Assembly (NCBI RefSeq): GCF_005503145.1
Contig: NZ_SCNV01000023.1
Location: 55,190 to 119,189 of the forward strand
DNA: 64,000 nucleotides
Direction: 5' to 3'
DNA from: Burkholderia sp. 4M9327F10
GTDB taxonomy: Bacteria; Pseudomonadota; Gammaproteobacteria; Burkholderiales; Burkholderiaceae
Part shown: positions 42,485 to 51,230 of the stretch, one piece after another
How positions within the stretch are numbered: the stretch's first letter is position 1
Layout: every line of letters starts with the position of its first letter
The notes under the pieces: generated by a model
What the model was told of the DNA's origin: nothing
Seen by the model: only the letters and a program-made list of their open reading frames with translations
The model's database searches: none
Position numbers and translations under genes: made by a program

Positions 42485-43432
42485 GTGGCCGCCACGAAGA
42501 ACACGCTCGATGTGCTCATGTCGCGTCTGCGCATGAAGCAGTTGCAGTTGCTGCTTGCGCTCGACGATCACAAGTCGCTGCACAAGGCGTCCAGCGCGAT
42601 GGCAATGACGCAGTCGGCCGCCAGCAAGGCGCTCGCCGAACTTGAAGACATGCTGGAAGCGCCGCTGTTCGAACGCTCGAAGAAAGGGTTGATCGCAAAC
42701 CAGTTCGGCCACTGCGTAATCCGTTACGCACGCGTTCTTGCCACCGATCTGGCGTCGCTCTGCCAGGAAGTGGCGGAGATACGCTCAGGAACGGGCGGGC
42801 GGCTCGCGATTGGCGCAATCATGGGCGCCGTGCCCGATGTGGTCGCACCGATAGTCAGTGAGCTGCATGACAGCCATCCGGGACTGTCGATCGAGATAGT
42901 CGAAGACACCAGCGCACGCATGCTCACGCTGCTCGACGACGGCCAGCTCGATCTGGTGATCGGCCGCGCCAGCGTGTCGGTCCAGCCGGCGAAGTATCAC
43001 TACCACGCGCTCGAAGACGAGCCGCTGTCCGTCGTGGCTGCGTACGATCATCCGTCAGGCGCGGCTGCCGTGACGCTCGCGGACCTCGCGGGTCATAAAT
43101 GGGTAACTTACCCGAGCCTCATGCCGATGAACGCGCTGCTCGCGCGGGAAATGGACCTGGCCGGCCTGCCGATGCCGGCTAACCAGATTTCGACGGCATC
43201 GACATTCGTCACGGTCGCGCTACTGCAGCAGAGCGCCGATCTCGTTTCGATCCTGCCGACCAGCGTCGCGCAGTTGTTCGAAACACATAAGATGCTGCGC
43301 ATACTGCCCATTAAGCTCGAATCGAAGTCACAGACTTTCGGGATCGTGACGCGCAATGGGGGCGTGTTATCGCCTGCGGCCAGGCAATTCGTGCAGTTGC
43401 TGCGGGATGCGCGAAAGCGGTGCGAGGCGTGA
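42485..43432 (+). CDS. LysR-type regulator divergent from keto-deoxy-arabinonate dehydratase
   Basis: A 315-residue LysR protein. The helix-turn-helix covers about 15-75 (LRMKQLQLLLALDDHKSLHK, ASSAMAMTQSAASKALAELE); the effector domain about 105-305 with IGAIMGAVPDVVAPIVSEL and DLVIGRASVSVQ. GTG at 42485 is chosen because GGAAGG lies nine bases upstream. A TTG at 42455 and an ATG at 42518 are alternatives. Likely controls the divergent dehydratase and perhaps the pentose island. The protein is of the same GbpR-like group as the regulator at 35.5 kb, with a short N-terminal arm. Confidence 0.85.
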   Translation: MAATKNTLDVLMSRLRMKQLQLLLALDDHKSLHKASSAMAMTQSAASKALAELEDMLEAPLFERSKKGLIANQFGHCVIRYARVLATDLASLCQEVAEIRSGTGGRLAIGAIMGAVPDVVAPIVSELHDSHPGLSIEIVEDTSARMLTLLDDGQLDLVIGRASVSVQPAKYHYHALEDEPLSVVAAYDHPSGAAAVTLADLAGHKWVTYPSLMPMNALLAREMDLAGLPMPANQISTASTFVTVALLQQSADLVSILPTSVAQLFETHKMLRILPIKLESKSQTFGIVTRNGGVLSPAARQFVQLLRDARKRCEA

Positions 43433-43449
43433 CGGGCGTCACGCCTCGC
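43422..43449. terminator. 12-bp stem-loop between convergent LysR and porin genes
   Basis: GCGAGGCGTGAC (43422-43433), loop GGGC and GTCACGCCTCGC (43438-43449) are exact inverted repeats. The LysR stop codon (43430-43432) lies inside the left arm. There is no T-run; it is nevertheless a very stable structure in the right place for bidirectional termination. Confidence 0.55.
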
Positions 43450-43471
43450 GCCGCTATCTGCCAGGTACAAC

Positions 43472-44644
43472 TTAGAACTTGTGGCGGATACCGACCATGC
43501 CCATCGCCTGCTTGTTGTTGGAGGCGTCGTTACCGAAGTCGCCCATCGATGCAACCGCCGCCACTACGTCGCCCGACGTTGCGCTAATCGTGTTGCCCGA
43601 TGCCTTCTGATAGCCGGCCAGCGCGTAGATGTCCGTGCGCTTCGACAGCGCGTAGTCGGCGCCCAGGCTGATCTGGTTATAGGCGACCGTTACGTTGTTG
43701 CCGCTGCCCTTCGTGTAGTCGTAGCCCACACCGACAATCGTCGCCGGGTTGACCTGATAGTTCACGTAGACCTGACCGGTGTTGAATTTCGTGTTGTTCT
43801 GGTTGCCGAAAGCCGTCGCGTAGTCGTTGTACTGCACGTTGCTATACGACACGCCGAACGTGAAATTGCGGAACACGTAGTCGCCCGCCGCGCGGATGAT
43901 CTGCATCGAGTTCGCGGACACAAACGCGCCGGTGATCGCTTCCGAATCGACTGCGAAGCTGCTCGCATCCGGGTTCAGACCGTCGAACGACGCAGCGGTG
44001 CCATGGTCGCTATTGGCGTGGAAATAGCCTGCGCCGAAGCCAAACGGACCGTGGTTATACACGAGCGCTGCCGCGTAAGTCTGGCCGCTTGCCGTGCTGC
44101 CGGGCACACCGCCGAACGCATACATGGCCGATGCCTGCAGGCCCGCGTAGTTCGGCGTCGTGTACTTGATCGAGTTGTTGGTGCGATAACTATTGTCGTA
44201 GTTATCCATGTCGCCCGGCGTGGCGAAGGTCGGGCCGAATGTGTCGTCGTTCGTCAGCGGCTGGAGCAGGTCGATCAGCGGATCGTACTGACGGCCCAGG
44301 GTGACGGTACCGACGCTGTCGCCGGTCAAGCCGACCATCGCAGTGCGGCCGAACATGCGCTGGCCCTGGCCGAGGCGGCCGTTGTCGATGTTAAAGCCGC
44401 TTTCCAGCTTGAAGATGGCTGCCAGACCGCCGCCCAGATCTTCCGTACCCTTCAAACCCCAGAGGTTCGGCGACAGATTGCCTGCGGACATCTGGAACGT
44501 GCCGCCCGAATGGTTCGTGCCTTGCTGGTTGCTGAAGTACGCAACGCTGGTGTCCACCGCGCCATACAGCGTGACGCTGCTTTGTGCATGCGCGACCGAG
44601 GTCATGGCTGCGAGAGACGCTACGGCAAGAATTGTCTTTTTCAT
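43472..44644 (-). CDS. Gram-negative porin (Burkholderia OmpC-like, 16-stranded)
   Basis: Outer-membrane trimeric porin, 390 residues, with signal peptide MKKTILAVASLAAMTSVAHA. The mature part starts QSSVTLYGAVDTSVAYFSNQ, has repeated aromatic-flanked beta strands and the motif NLWGLKGTEDLGGGLAAIFKL, and ends in the outer-membrane assembly signal with terminal Phe (MGMVGIRHKF). The loop region IDLLQPLTNDDTFGPTFATP probably forms the constriction loop. It would admit small solutes; located beside the sugar island but with its own promoter. Confidence 0.93.
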   Translation of the reverse strand: MKKTILAVASLAAMTSVAHAQSSVTLYGAVDTSVAYFSNQQGTNHSGGTFQMSAGNLSPNLWGLKGTEDLGGGLAAIFKLESGFNIDNGRLGQGQRMFGRTAMVGLTGDSVGTVTLGRQYDPLIDLLQPLTNDDTFGPTFATPGDMDNYDNSYRTNNSIKYTTPNYAGLQASAMYAFGGVPGSTASGQTYAAALVYNHGPFGFGAGYFHANSDHGTAASFDGLNPDASSFAVDSEAITGAFVSANSMQIIRAAGDYVFRNFTFGVSYSNVQYNDYATAFGNQNNTKFNTGQVYVNYQVNPATIVGVGYDYTKGSGNNVTVAYNQISLGADYALSKRTDIYALAGYQKASGNTISATSGDVVAAVASMGDFGNDASNNKQAMGMVGIRHKF

Positions 44645-45248
44645 GAAATTTATCCGATTGATGATACGGGTCTCGATTGACTATCGTGCGAGGTCAGTCG
44701 CAAACCGATTGGCTTAGTGAATCTAGAGCCTGTTTTTCAGAGCGGGACATGTCGCGGAGATAAACTTTATTTATTACACCCGGACTAATCGGCTACTGCG
44801 GCGCAAATATATCTTATGGTTTGATGGTGAAAAGTCGACCGCAATTGAAATTCAATTTTTCAATATGTTGAAGTAATGAATTCCCATATACAGCAAGGCT
44901 GTGAGGCGATTTGACACACCCGGGAAAATTGTTTTTTTAGCGCGTGTTGGGTGATTGCCACATGCAGATCCGTCTGACGAATAGCTGTTAGCCGAGGAAT
45001 GTTCTCCGGATACTTCGATACTACCGGCTTCCAGATCGCATTAAAGCAAGGCGTTGCATCTGGTTAATGGCGCCGCATTGGAAAAACAAAGCCGTGTGTT
45101 GCAAACCCGACGAACTGAACCGGCGCTTCTACGTGCCGCGCCGCCAAATCCGCGCTCCGTCCGGTTGGCGATAAAAAATGGCGACGCTAGAATCGATCGC
45201 CTTGGTACACGCCAAGCCGACCGGTTCACACGCCGTCTAGGAGCTACT
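44645..45248. other. Intergenic region, about 600 bases, AT-rich promoter area
   Basis: Lies between the divergent porin and LysR genes. Bases 44760-44950 are markedly AT-rich. A perfect 13-bp palindrome ATTGAAATTCAAT occupies 44844-44856. From 45050 a plus-strand open frame continues into the LysR gene but is not coding-like before 45249. No gene is supported. Confidence 0.55.
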
Positions 45249-46157
45249 GTGGAAGTCAAGTGGATCGAGGATTTCATCGCGCTCGCACAGCATCAGAGCT
45301 TCTCGCGCGCGGCGGAACTGCGCAACGTCACGCAGTCCGGGCTAAGCCGGCGCATTCAGGCGCTCGAACAGTGGATTGGCGCCGAATTGATCAACCGCAG
45401 TACCTATCCACCGACGCTCACGCCAGCGGGCCGGCTCTTCCTGGAAGCGGCTGAGGACATTGTCGGCAAACTGTTCGACACGCGCGCCATCATTCGCAGC
45501 GAGCAGCGCATGCCGGGGACAGGACTGCAGATTGCCGCCGGTCATGCACTCTCGGTTGGATTTGTTCCGGACTGGCTGCGGTCGCTACAAAGCCGCTTTA
45601 GCGGGCTGCGGGTACGCATTGTGCCGACCAACGTCCACGACTCGATTCTGATGCTGGTAAACGGCAACTGCGAACTGATGCTCGCGTACGAACACCCAGA
45701 CCTGCCCCTGCACCTGGACACCACACGCTATCCTCACCTCACCGTCGGCCGAGACGTATTCCTGCCGGTCTGCGCTCCGAGCCAGCGCTCTACGCCCTCA
45801 TTCAGGCTTCCCGGAACACCCGGCCGGCCGCTGCCGCTAATTGGTTATAGCGCAACCACCTACTTTGCCCGCTGCCTTCACCTGCTGCTGCATCGCGCGA
45901 GCAAGAATCCCGCTTTGGCTCCGCACTTTGAATCCGATATGGCCGACGTGCTCAAGAAGCTCGCGCTCAATGGCGAAGGCATCGCATGGTTGCCAAGAAG
46001 CCTGATCGAGACGGAACTGGATAACGGCACGCTGGTGGCGGCCGGCGATCGGACCTGGCAACTCGATCTGCAACTACGGCTGTATCGCGATCGAAATAAC
46101 GACATGCCGCTGCTCAAGGATCTCTGGGAATATCTGGAGTCCCACACCGCGGCCTGA
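45249..46157 (+). CDS. LysR-type regulator upstream of symporter-racemase pair
   Basis: A 302-residue LysR protein starting with GTG (VEVKWIEDFIALAQHQSF), with AGGAG just upstream. Helix-turn-helix about 1-60 (SFSRAAELRNVTQSGLSRRI); effector domain about 90-295. In the family this WIEDFIALAQ start is typical of regulators linked to amino acid or racemase genes. It is 217 bases before, and on the same strand as, the symporter gene, and probably controls it. An apparent longer N terminus (to 45054) is not supported. Confidence 0.88.
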   Translation: MEVKWIEDFIALAQHQSFSRAAELRNVTQSGLSRRIQALEQWIGAELINRSTYPPTLTPAGRLFLEAAEDIVGKLFDTRAIIRSEQRMPGTGLQIAAGHALSVGFVPDWLRSLQSRFSGLRVRIVPTNVHDSILMLVNGNCELMLAYEHPDLPLHLDTTRYPHLTVGRDVFLPVCAPSQRSTPSFRLPGTPGRPLPLIGYSATTYFARCLHLLLHRASKNPALAPHFESDMADVLKKLALNGEGIAWLPRSLIETELDNGTLVAAGDRTWQLDLQLRLYRDRNNDMPLLKDLWEYLESHTAA

Positions 46158-46374
46158 CACACGGCAAGTACCTTTTCTTCTGGGCCTATGCGGCCGCCGC
46201 ATAGTGCAATGTCAAGGCCGCATCACGTTCATTTCTGTCGTCTCTAGTATCCGTTCAAGTCTTCTCCGTACCGCGATTCACGCCGGCGGAGAGGCGATGC
46301 GCACGCACGTCCTCCCCTGGAGGAACGCATGCCCGGAAAGACGATCGCACTGGTCGACGCAGAAAAGGACAAAC

Positions 46375-47658
46375 ATGAAAAATCGCCTCACGCTCTATAT
46401 TGCCGTCGGCATGGTACTCGGCGTCGCAGCCGGTTATGCATGCCACGCGAGCGCCCCCGACGCATCTTCAGCGAAAGCCATAGCCGGCTATTTTTCGATC
46501 ATCACCGATATTTTTCTGCGGCTCATCAAGATGATCATCGCGCCGCTGGTGTTCGCCACGCTCGTTTCGGGCCTGGCGGGTATGGATAGCGGTCAGGACG
46601 TCGGACGTATCGGACTGCGCACGGTAGGTTGGTTTATCTGCGCGTCCCTTGTATCGCTCGCCCTGGGTCTTGTGCTCGCCAACGTCCTGCAGCCGGGCGC
46701 GGGATTGCATATGGTGGCGAACGGTAGCGATGTAAACACCGGGCTCAATACGGCTGGGCTGAACTTCAAGGACATCGTCACGCACGCGTTTCCGACCAGC
46801 CTGCTCGACGCGATGACACGCAACGACATCTTGCAAATTCTTGTGTTCTCCCTGTTCTTCGGGCTAGGGCTTGGGGCGCTGAAGCACGATGCTCGCGTCA
46901 AGGTGGTCGTACAAGCGATCGACGGTATGGTGCCCGTCATGCTGCGGCTCACCGACTACGTGATGCGCGCCGCGCCGTTCGGTGTGTTCGGTGCGATCGC
47001 ATCGGCGGTGACACTGCGCGGTTTGGATGTACTGCTGACTTACGGCAAGCTGATTGGTTCGTTTTACCTAGGCCTTGTGTTGCTGTGGGCGGCGTTGATC
47101 GGTGTCGGCTATCTGTTTCTGGGTAGGCAGGTGGGTGGTCTGCTTAAAGCGGTGCGCGAACCGGCCATGCTCGCATTTTCGACCGCTAGCAGTGAAGCGG
47201 CCTATCCGCGCCTGACCGAGAAGCTCGAGAAATTCGGCGTCGACAAGAAGGTCGTTGGCTTTACGCTTCCGCTCGGCTATGTGTTCAATCTCGACGGCTC
47301 GATGATGTATCAGTCGTTTGCGGCCATATTCATCGCTCAGGCCTTCGGTATCGACATGCCACTGTCGCAACAGATTTTCATGTTGCTGGTGCTGATGCTG
47401 AGCAGCAAGGGCATGGCCAGCGTACCGCGAGGTTCGGTCGTGGTGGTGGCCGCCGTGGCACCGTTGTTTCATTTGCCAGCCGAGGGAGTGGTGATGGTGC
47501 TCGCCATCGACCAGATTCTCGATATGGGTCGAACGATGACGAATGTGATCGGCAACAGCGTGGCGACTGCGGTGATCGCGAAATGGGAAGCACGTCGTAA
47601 CGGCGTCAGCGCTGCTGCGACTGCGCAGTTCGAGCAACTTCAGAGTGAAGCGCAATGA
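46375..47658 (+). CDS. Dicarboxylate/amino acid:cation symporter (DAACS/GltP-DctA family)
   Basis: Inner-membrane elevator-type symporter, 427 residues. The core re-entrant loop regions are seen: LPLGYVFNLDGSMMYQSFAAIF, the serine-containing SSKGMASVPRGSVVVVAA (HP2 region) and the substrate/cation-binding QILDMGRTMTNVIGNSVATAV, where Arg in GRT and the Asn are the key binding residues. The ART/RTMTNV pattern suits acidic amino acids such as glutamate or aspartate. GGA lies before the ATG. The stop overlaps the racemase-family start (ATGA), so uptake and downstream conversion are coupled. Confidence 0.9.
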   Translation: MKNRLTLYIAVGMVLGVAAGYACHASAPDASSAKAIAGYFSIITDIFLRLIKMIIAPLVFATLVSGLAGMDSGQDVGRIGLRTVGWFICASLVSLALGLVLANVLQPGAGLHMVANGSDVNTGLNTAGLNFKDIVTHAFPTSLLDAMTRNDILQILVFSLFFGLGLGALKHDARVKVVVQAIDGMVPVMLRLTDYVMRAAPFGVFGAIASAVTLRGLDVLLTYGKLIGSFYLGLVLLWAALIGVGYLFLGRQVGGLLKAVREPAMLAFSTASSEAAYPRLTEKLEKFGVDKKVVGFTLPLGYVFNLDGSMMYQSFAAIFIAQAFGIDMPLSQQIFMLLVLMLSSKGMASVPRGSVVVVAAVAPLFHLPAEGVVMVLAIDQILDMGRTMTNVIGNSVATAVIAKWEARRNGVSAAATAQFEQLQSEAQ

Positions 47659-49154
47659 CAGCAAGGACGTTAGCGGGCAAGCGCGTGTTTGGTGTGATTG
47701 GGGGGCTCGGACCGCTCGCCGGTGCGGATGTGTTGTTCAAGCTGATTCAGGCGAGCCCGGCCCGTAGCAATTCGGAGCACTTCGATGTCGTGTTCGAGCA
47801 GCATCCGTTTCGCAACGCCAACGCGTCATGCGTCGCCACGACGGAGCGCAAGCTTTATATCTTCGACATGATTCGCGATTTTGAAAGGCGAGGCGTAACG
47901 ACGGTTCTGCTGCCATGCTTTTTGAGCCATACCTTCATCGGGGAATTGCAGGAGAACGTGTCGGTGCAGATCGTCGATATGGTTGAGGCACTGCATGAGC
48001 ATGTGGTTCGTTGCTTTCCTTCGATACGGCGCGTCGGTGTGCTGAGCTCGGACTACGTTCGCGATGAGCGTTTGTTTGAACGATATTTCGGCGCGCCGGA
48101 GTTCGAAATCTTGTATCCGCATCGTGGCGCTTCGGGTGACATTGATCTTGTCACCACGGCCGTCTACGGGGAAGGCGGTATCAAAAGCGGTGGGCTCAAC
48201 GGAAGACCCGTGGAACGGTTGCGCGAGGCTTGCGCGGATTTAATCGCTCAAGGTGCGGAGCTGATCCTTCCGGGCATGACGGAAGTCGGTCTTGTGGCGG
48301 ATCAGATCGGGCCGCTTTGCGTGCCAGTCGTCGATTCGAATCTTGTGTACGCTCAATACGCGGCAGCGGAACAATACGGTAGCCGCGACCGGAAGTTCAA
48401 GGTTGGCGTTGTGGGTGGTGTCGGCCCCGCCGCGACGGTGGATTTCATGCAGAAGCTCGTGCGCAGCACGCCTGCGACGCGTGACCAGGACCACATCAAA
48501 TTGCTGGTCGAACAGAATCCACAAATTCCCGACCGCACCGAGAATTTGCTAGGCGATGGTCCCGATCCAACGGTGTCGCTGTATGCGACGTGCAAGAAGC
48601 TGGAAGCGGGCGACGTCGACATTATCGCGATTCCCTGCAATACCGCGCATGCATTCGTGGAGCGGATTCAACCGTATCTGCATGTGCCAATCGTCAATAT
48701 GTTGACTGTGAGCGTTGAATACCTGCGGGCTGCGTTTCCGGATCTGCGCGAAGTTGGACTGCTGGCCACGACAGGTACGATCAAGAGCGAGGTCTATCGG
48801 AAAGCGCTGGAAGCGCGTGGTTTAAGACAGGTCGTGCCGAGTGACGCGTTGCAGGCACGTGTGATGAGCGCGATTTATGGGGAACGTGGTGTGAAGGCTG
48901 GATTCGTCACCGGTGACTGTGTCGACGATGTTAATGCGGCTGTGGATGAATTGAGCGAACGTGGCGTTGAGGTGATTCTTCTTGGGTGTACGGAGTTGCC
49001 GTTGCTGCTGCCGGAGGGCGAGGTGCGCTCGGGCAGCGGTGGTGTGGTGAGGCTTGTCGATCCGACTGATATTCTGGCAAGGCGTTGTGTGGCGTATGCG
49101 ATTGGGGAGGCCGGGTTGGAGGCCGGATTACGCAATATGAAAGGAATTTGTTAG
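47655..49154 (+). CDS. Tandem aspartate/glutamate racemase-family protein
   Basis: A 499-residue fusion of two Asp/Glu/hydantoin racemase domains (about 10-240 and 248-495), each starting with GVIGGLGPLAG / GVVGGVGPAAT. The C-terminal domain has both catalytic cysteines (IPCNTAH, C328; LGCTELP, C445). The N-terminal domain keeps one (LPCFLSH, C88) but has Gly in place of the second (LPGMTEV, G207). Standard members are about 230-250 residues and form dimers of two identical domains; here one half looks degenerate. Coupled to the symporter gene, so it probably racemises the imported acidic amino acid. Substrate not proven. Confidence 0.87.
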   Translation: MTARTLAGKRVFGVIGGLGPLAGADVLFKLIQASPARSNSEHFDVVFEQHPFRNANASCVATTERKLYIFDMIRDFERRGVTTVLLPCFLSHTFIGELQENVSVQIVDMVEALHEHVVRCFPSIRRVGVLSSDYVRDERLFERYFGAPEFEILYPHRGASGDIDLVTTAVYGEGGIKSGGLNGRPVERLREACADLIAQGAELILPGMTEVGLVADQIGPLCVPVVDSNLVYAQYAAAEQYGSRDRKFKVGVVGGVGPAATVDFMQKLVRSTPATRDQDHIKLLVEQNPQIPDRTENLLGDGPDPTVSLYATCKKLEAGDVDIIAIPCNTAHAFVERIQPYLHVPIVNMLTVSVEYLRAAFPDLREVGLLATTGTIKSEVYRKALEARGLRQVVPSDALQARVMSAIYGERGVKAGFVTGDCVDDVNAAVDELSERGVEVILLGCTELPLLLPEGEVRSGSGGVVRLVDPTDILARRCVAYAIGEAGLEAGLRNMKGIC

Positions 49155-49247
49155 GAATACATCCAAATGACCGACTGATCCCTTATCGGCGGCGATGGTT
49201 CGCTCTACAATCAACCGCTTTCGGACTACACACGCAGCACAAGAGCG

Positions 49248-50423
49248 ATGACCAAAAATATCCTGCTCAATTGGCAAATGAGCAACCTGTCGGGATGGGG
49301 CATCCTGGGTCTCAATCTGTTCTCGCAATGGATCAAGGAGCCGGACCTCAGGCCGATCATGGGTGTGCAGATCGATCCAAGAGATATCCCCATGGTCGAT
49401 CCGCTGAGGTTGACCTACCTCAGCCCGTCATTGACAGAATCGAACCGCTATTTGGGTACGCTGAGCGCAGACAGAAACGGCGTGGTCAAGCTTAAGGGCG
49501 CCGTCATCGACGGCCTGGGGAACGACCTGAACGGTGGCCGATTCGTTGGACAAACGAACGTGGGACGCTGCATCCTCGAGGACACTGCGCTACCCGACGC
49601 AAGAGAAAGGTTATCGCGGTACGGGCATCTTCTTTGCGCGTCAAGCTGGAATGCCTCGTTGCTATCCGAGCGCACCGGCAGACCCGTAAAGGTACTGCCG
49701 GAAGGTGTCGATACGTCGATTTTCTGCCCAGGGCCGAAATCAAATGTGCTCGACCCCGCGAAGTTCTACGTTTTCTCAGGCGGCAAGATCGAGTACCGCA
49801 AAGGCCAGGATCTCACGTTGCTTGCCTTTCGGGAGTTTGCGCGCAGGCATGACGATGTTGTGCTTGTTACGGCTTGGCACTCGCTTTGGCCGAAAGAGGC
49901 AGTGGGCTTTCGCGGCCGACTTGAACGGCCTGTCGAACTTAATTCGCAAGGTGTACTCGATATCAAGCGATGGGTGTTCGAGAACGGCATCGATCCAGCC
50001 CGCGTGATTGATCTGCGGCTTGTTCCTAATGCGCTGATGCCGGCGGTTCTGCGGGATGTGGATCTGTGTGTCCAACCCTCGCGCGCGGAAGCTTGTACGA
50101 ATCTGGTTGCTACCGAGGCGATGGCTTGTGGTGTGCCTGTCATCTGTGCTCTCAATACGGGTATGCACGATATTCTTACTGCTGAGAACAGCGTCATCCT
50201 TGAGAAGCAGACGGCGATTTCAGGTTACAGCGGGATGCAGACCGAGGGGTGGGGGGAAAGTGATGTTGATGAACTACTGGCTGCGATGGAATGGGCCTAT
50301 GAAGACCGGGCTGCGGCGCGGCAGCTTGGGCTGCAGGCTAGTGCGTGGATTTCTCAGAACGGACGGACGTGGGCGAACCATGCGAGGCTGCTGCTGGAAT
50401 GGGTGAGGGGGATTGCGGAGTAA
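49248..50423 (+). CDS. Glycosyltransferase, GT-B fold (GT4-like)
   Basis: A 391-residue cytoplasmic or membrane-associated glycosyltransferase. The C-terminal Rossmann half has the retaining-enzyme signature SRAEACTNLVATEAMACGVPVI (about 305-330) and KIEYRKGQDLTLLAFREFA before it; the N-terminal half has LSGWGILGLNLFSQW. No membrane helices. It is isolated, with no polysaccharide gene cluster around it. It could modify an envelope polymer or an exoprotein, but the neighbouring CDI locus is on the other strand and no direct link can be shown. Confidence 0.8.
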   Translation: MTKNILLNWQMSNLSGWGILGLNLFSQWIKEPDLRPIMGVQIDPRDIPMVDPLRLTYLSPSLTESNRYLGTLSADRNGVVKLKGAVIDGLGNDLNGGRFVGQTNVGRCILEDTALPDARERLSRYGHLLCASSWNASLLSERTGRPVKVLPEGVDTSIFCPGPKSNVLDPAKFYVFSGGKIEYRKGQDLTLLAFREFARRHDDVVLVTAWHSLWPKEAVGFRGRLERPVELNSQGVLDIKRWVFENGIDPARVIDLRLVPNALMPAVLRDVDLCVQPSRAEACTNLVATEAMACGVPVICALNTGMHDILTAENSVILEKQTAISGYSGMQTEGWGESDVDELLAAMEWAYEDRAAARQLGLQASAWISQNGRTWANHARLLLEWVRGIAE

Positions 50424-50543
50424 GGGGTGTTTAGGCGTAAACGATGGGGATCCTGGCTACACCGGAGTTTCTCGCACGCTGCGGGACTGCGCGACGTTAC
50501 CCAGTTCAGGCTAATACAAATATTGGCCTACCGATGACTCCAC

Positions 50544-50774
50544 TTAGGAATGTGGCCGATACGTAGCAAATCTAGTTCCATTGTCAATGCCGATGATTTC
50601 GTTTCCAAAGCATTCGAGCAGCTCGATCAAGCTTCCCACACCACCATATGGATATGCAAACGGATAAAACGAGAGGGAGATAGCTGCCCCTTAGTTGACG
50701 ACGTCCTCGATTTCAAACTCTGCGTTTGTCAGAGCGTCCACAAATGAGCCGAAGTTCCAAGAATGCTGATTCAT
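50544..50774 (-). pseudogene. Small immunity-like gene interrupted by one stop codon
   Basis: Reading from ATG 50774 the frame gives MNQHSWNFGSFVDALTNAEF, then EIEDVVN, then TAA at 50693-50691. The same frame continues GAAISLSFYPFAYPYGGVGS and LIELLECFGNEIIGIDNGT to a natural stop at 50546-50544. The total is 76 codons with one internal stop. Composition and continuity on both sides mark a recently broken small acidic protein. Its place downstream of a CDI toxin/immunity pair suggests an old orphan immunity gene. No family recognised. The flanking bases 50424-50543 show nothing. Confidence 0.6.
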
Positions 50775-50810
50775 CTGTGGTGAATGACGTTTAGGAAGCG
50801 ATGCGGAGAA

Positions 50811-50990
50811 TCAGAATTCGTTCCACTGCTTCGTCTCCTCCGAATTGAGTTCCAGGAAGTATGAAATCTGCTCAAGTGTAAAACATGACCGAGCTGCAGA
50901 TTCGCAGAGAGCTCCGCCCCGCTTCATTTCTGCGATACGTTCGACACAAACACTAGGGTTTTGCAGAGGCGCCTTGTCTTGCGGCTTGAA
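50811..50990 (-). pseudogene. Truncated coding remnant, C-terminal fragment
   Basis: An open frame from 50990 to a TGA at 50813-50811 reads FKPQDKAPLQNPSVCVERIA and later CFTLEQISYFLELNSEETKQ, ending QWNEF. It looks like the end of a genuine small acidic protein. Directly upstream in frame is a TAA preceded by GVCMQDCYV, so the 5' part is broken by a stop or frameshift. An internal ATG at 50927 could still give 38 residues. Same strand as the CDI genes; probable relic of another cassette. Confidence 0.45.
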
Positions 50991-51044
50991 TTAGACGTAA
51001 CAGTCTTGCATGCAGACTCCAGTTCAATTGATCGATATAGGCAG

Positions 51045-51230
51045 CTACTTGTGTTTGCAATCATATAGCGGGAGCAGCAAGTGCAATGGTAGCAAGTCAG
51101 CGCAGTCGTCAACTATGGCGGCGTTATTGAACTGATCAGAACATGAGCCGCCATAGAAACTATTGGGACAGTTCGCAGGTGGAACAGTTGTCCCGGAGCC
51201 TGAAGACGAAAATCCTGCCCTCAATGTGAC
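51045..51230 (-). pseudogene. Possible toxin/immunity cassette remnant after the immunity gene
   Basis: Directly after and in frame with the immunity-gene stop, the frame stays open for 61 codons (later part SFYGGSCSDQFNNAAIVDDC, then ADLLPLHLLLPLYDCKHK) to TAG at 51047-51045. A second frame, 51060-50953, reads VAAYIDQLNWSLHARLLRLI. These look coding-like but broken and without starts. They may belong to a decayed older cassette, or be read-through sequence with no function. Low certainty. Confidence 0.3.

Noticed and set aside
50424..51230. Insertion sequence or transposase remnant next to the CDI locus
   Set aside because: No transposase motifs, terminal inverted repeats or target duplications are visible; the fragments look like small soluble acidic proteins.
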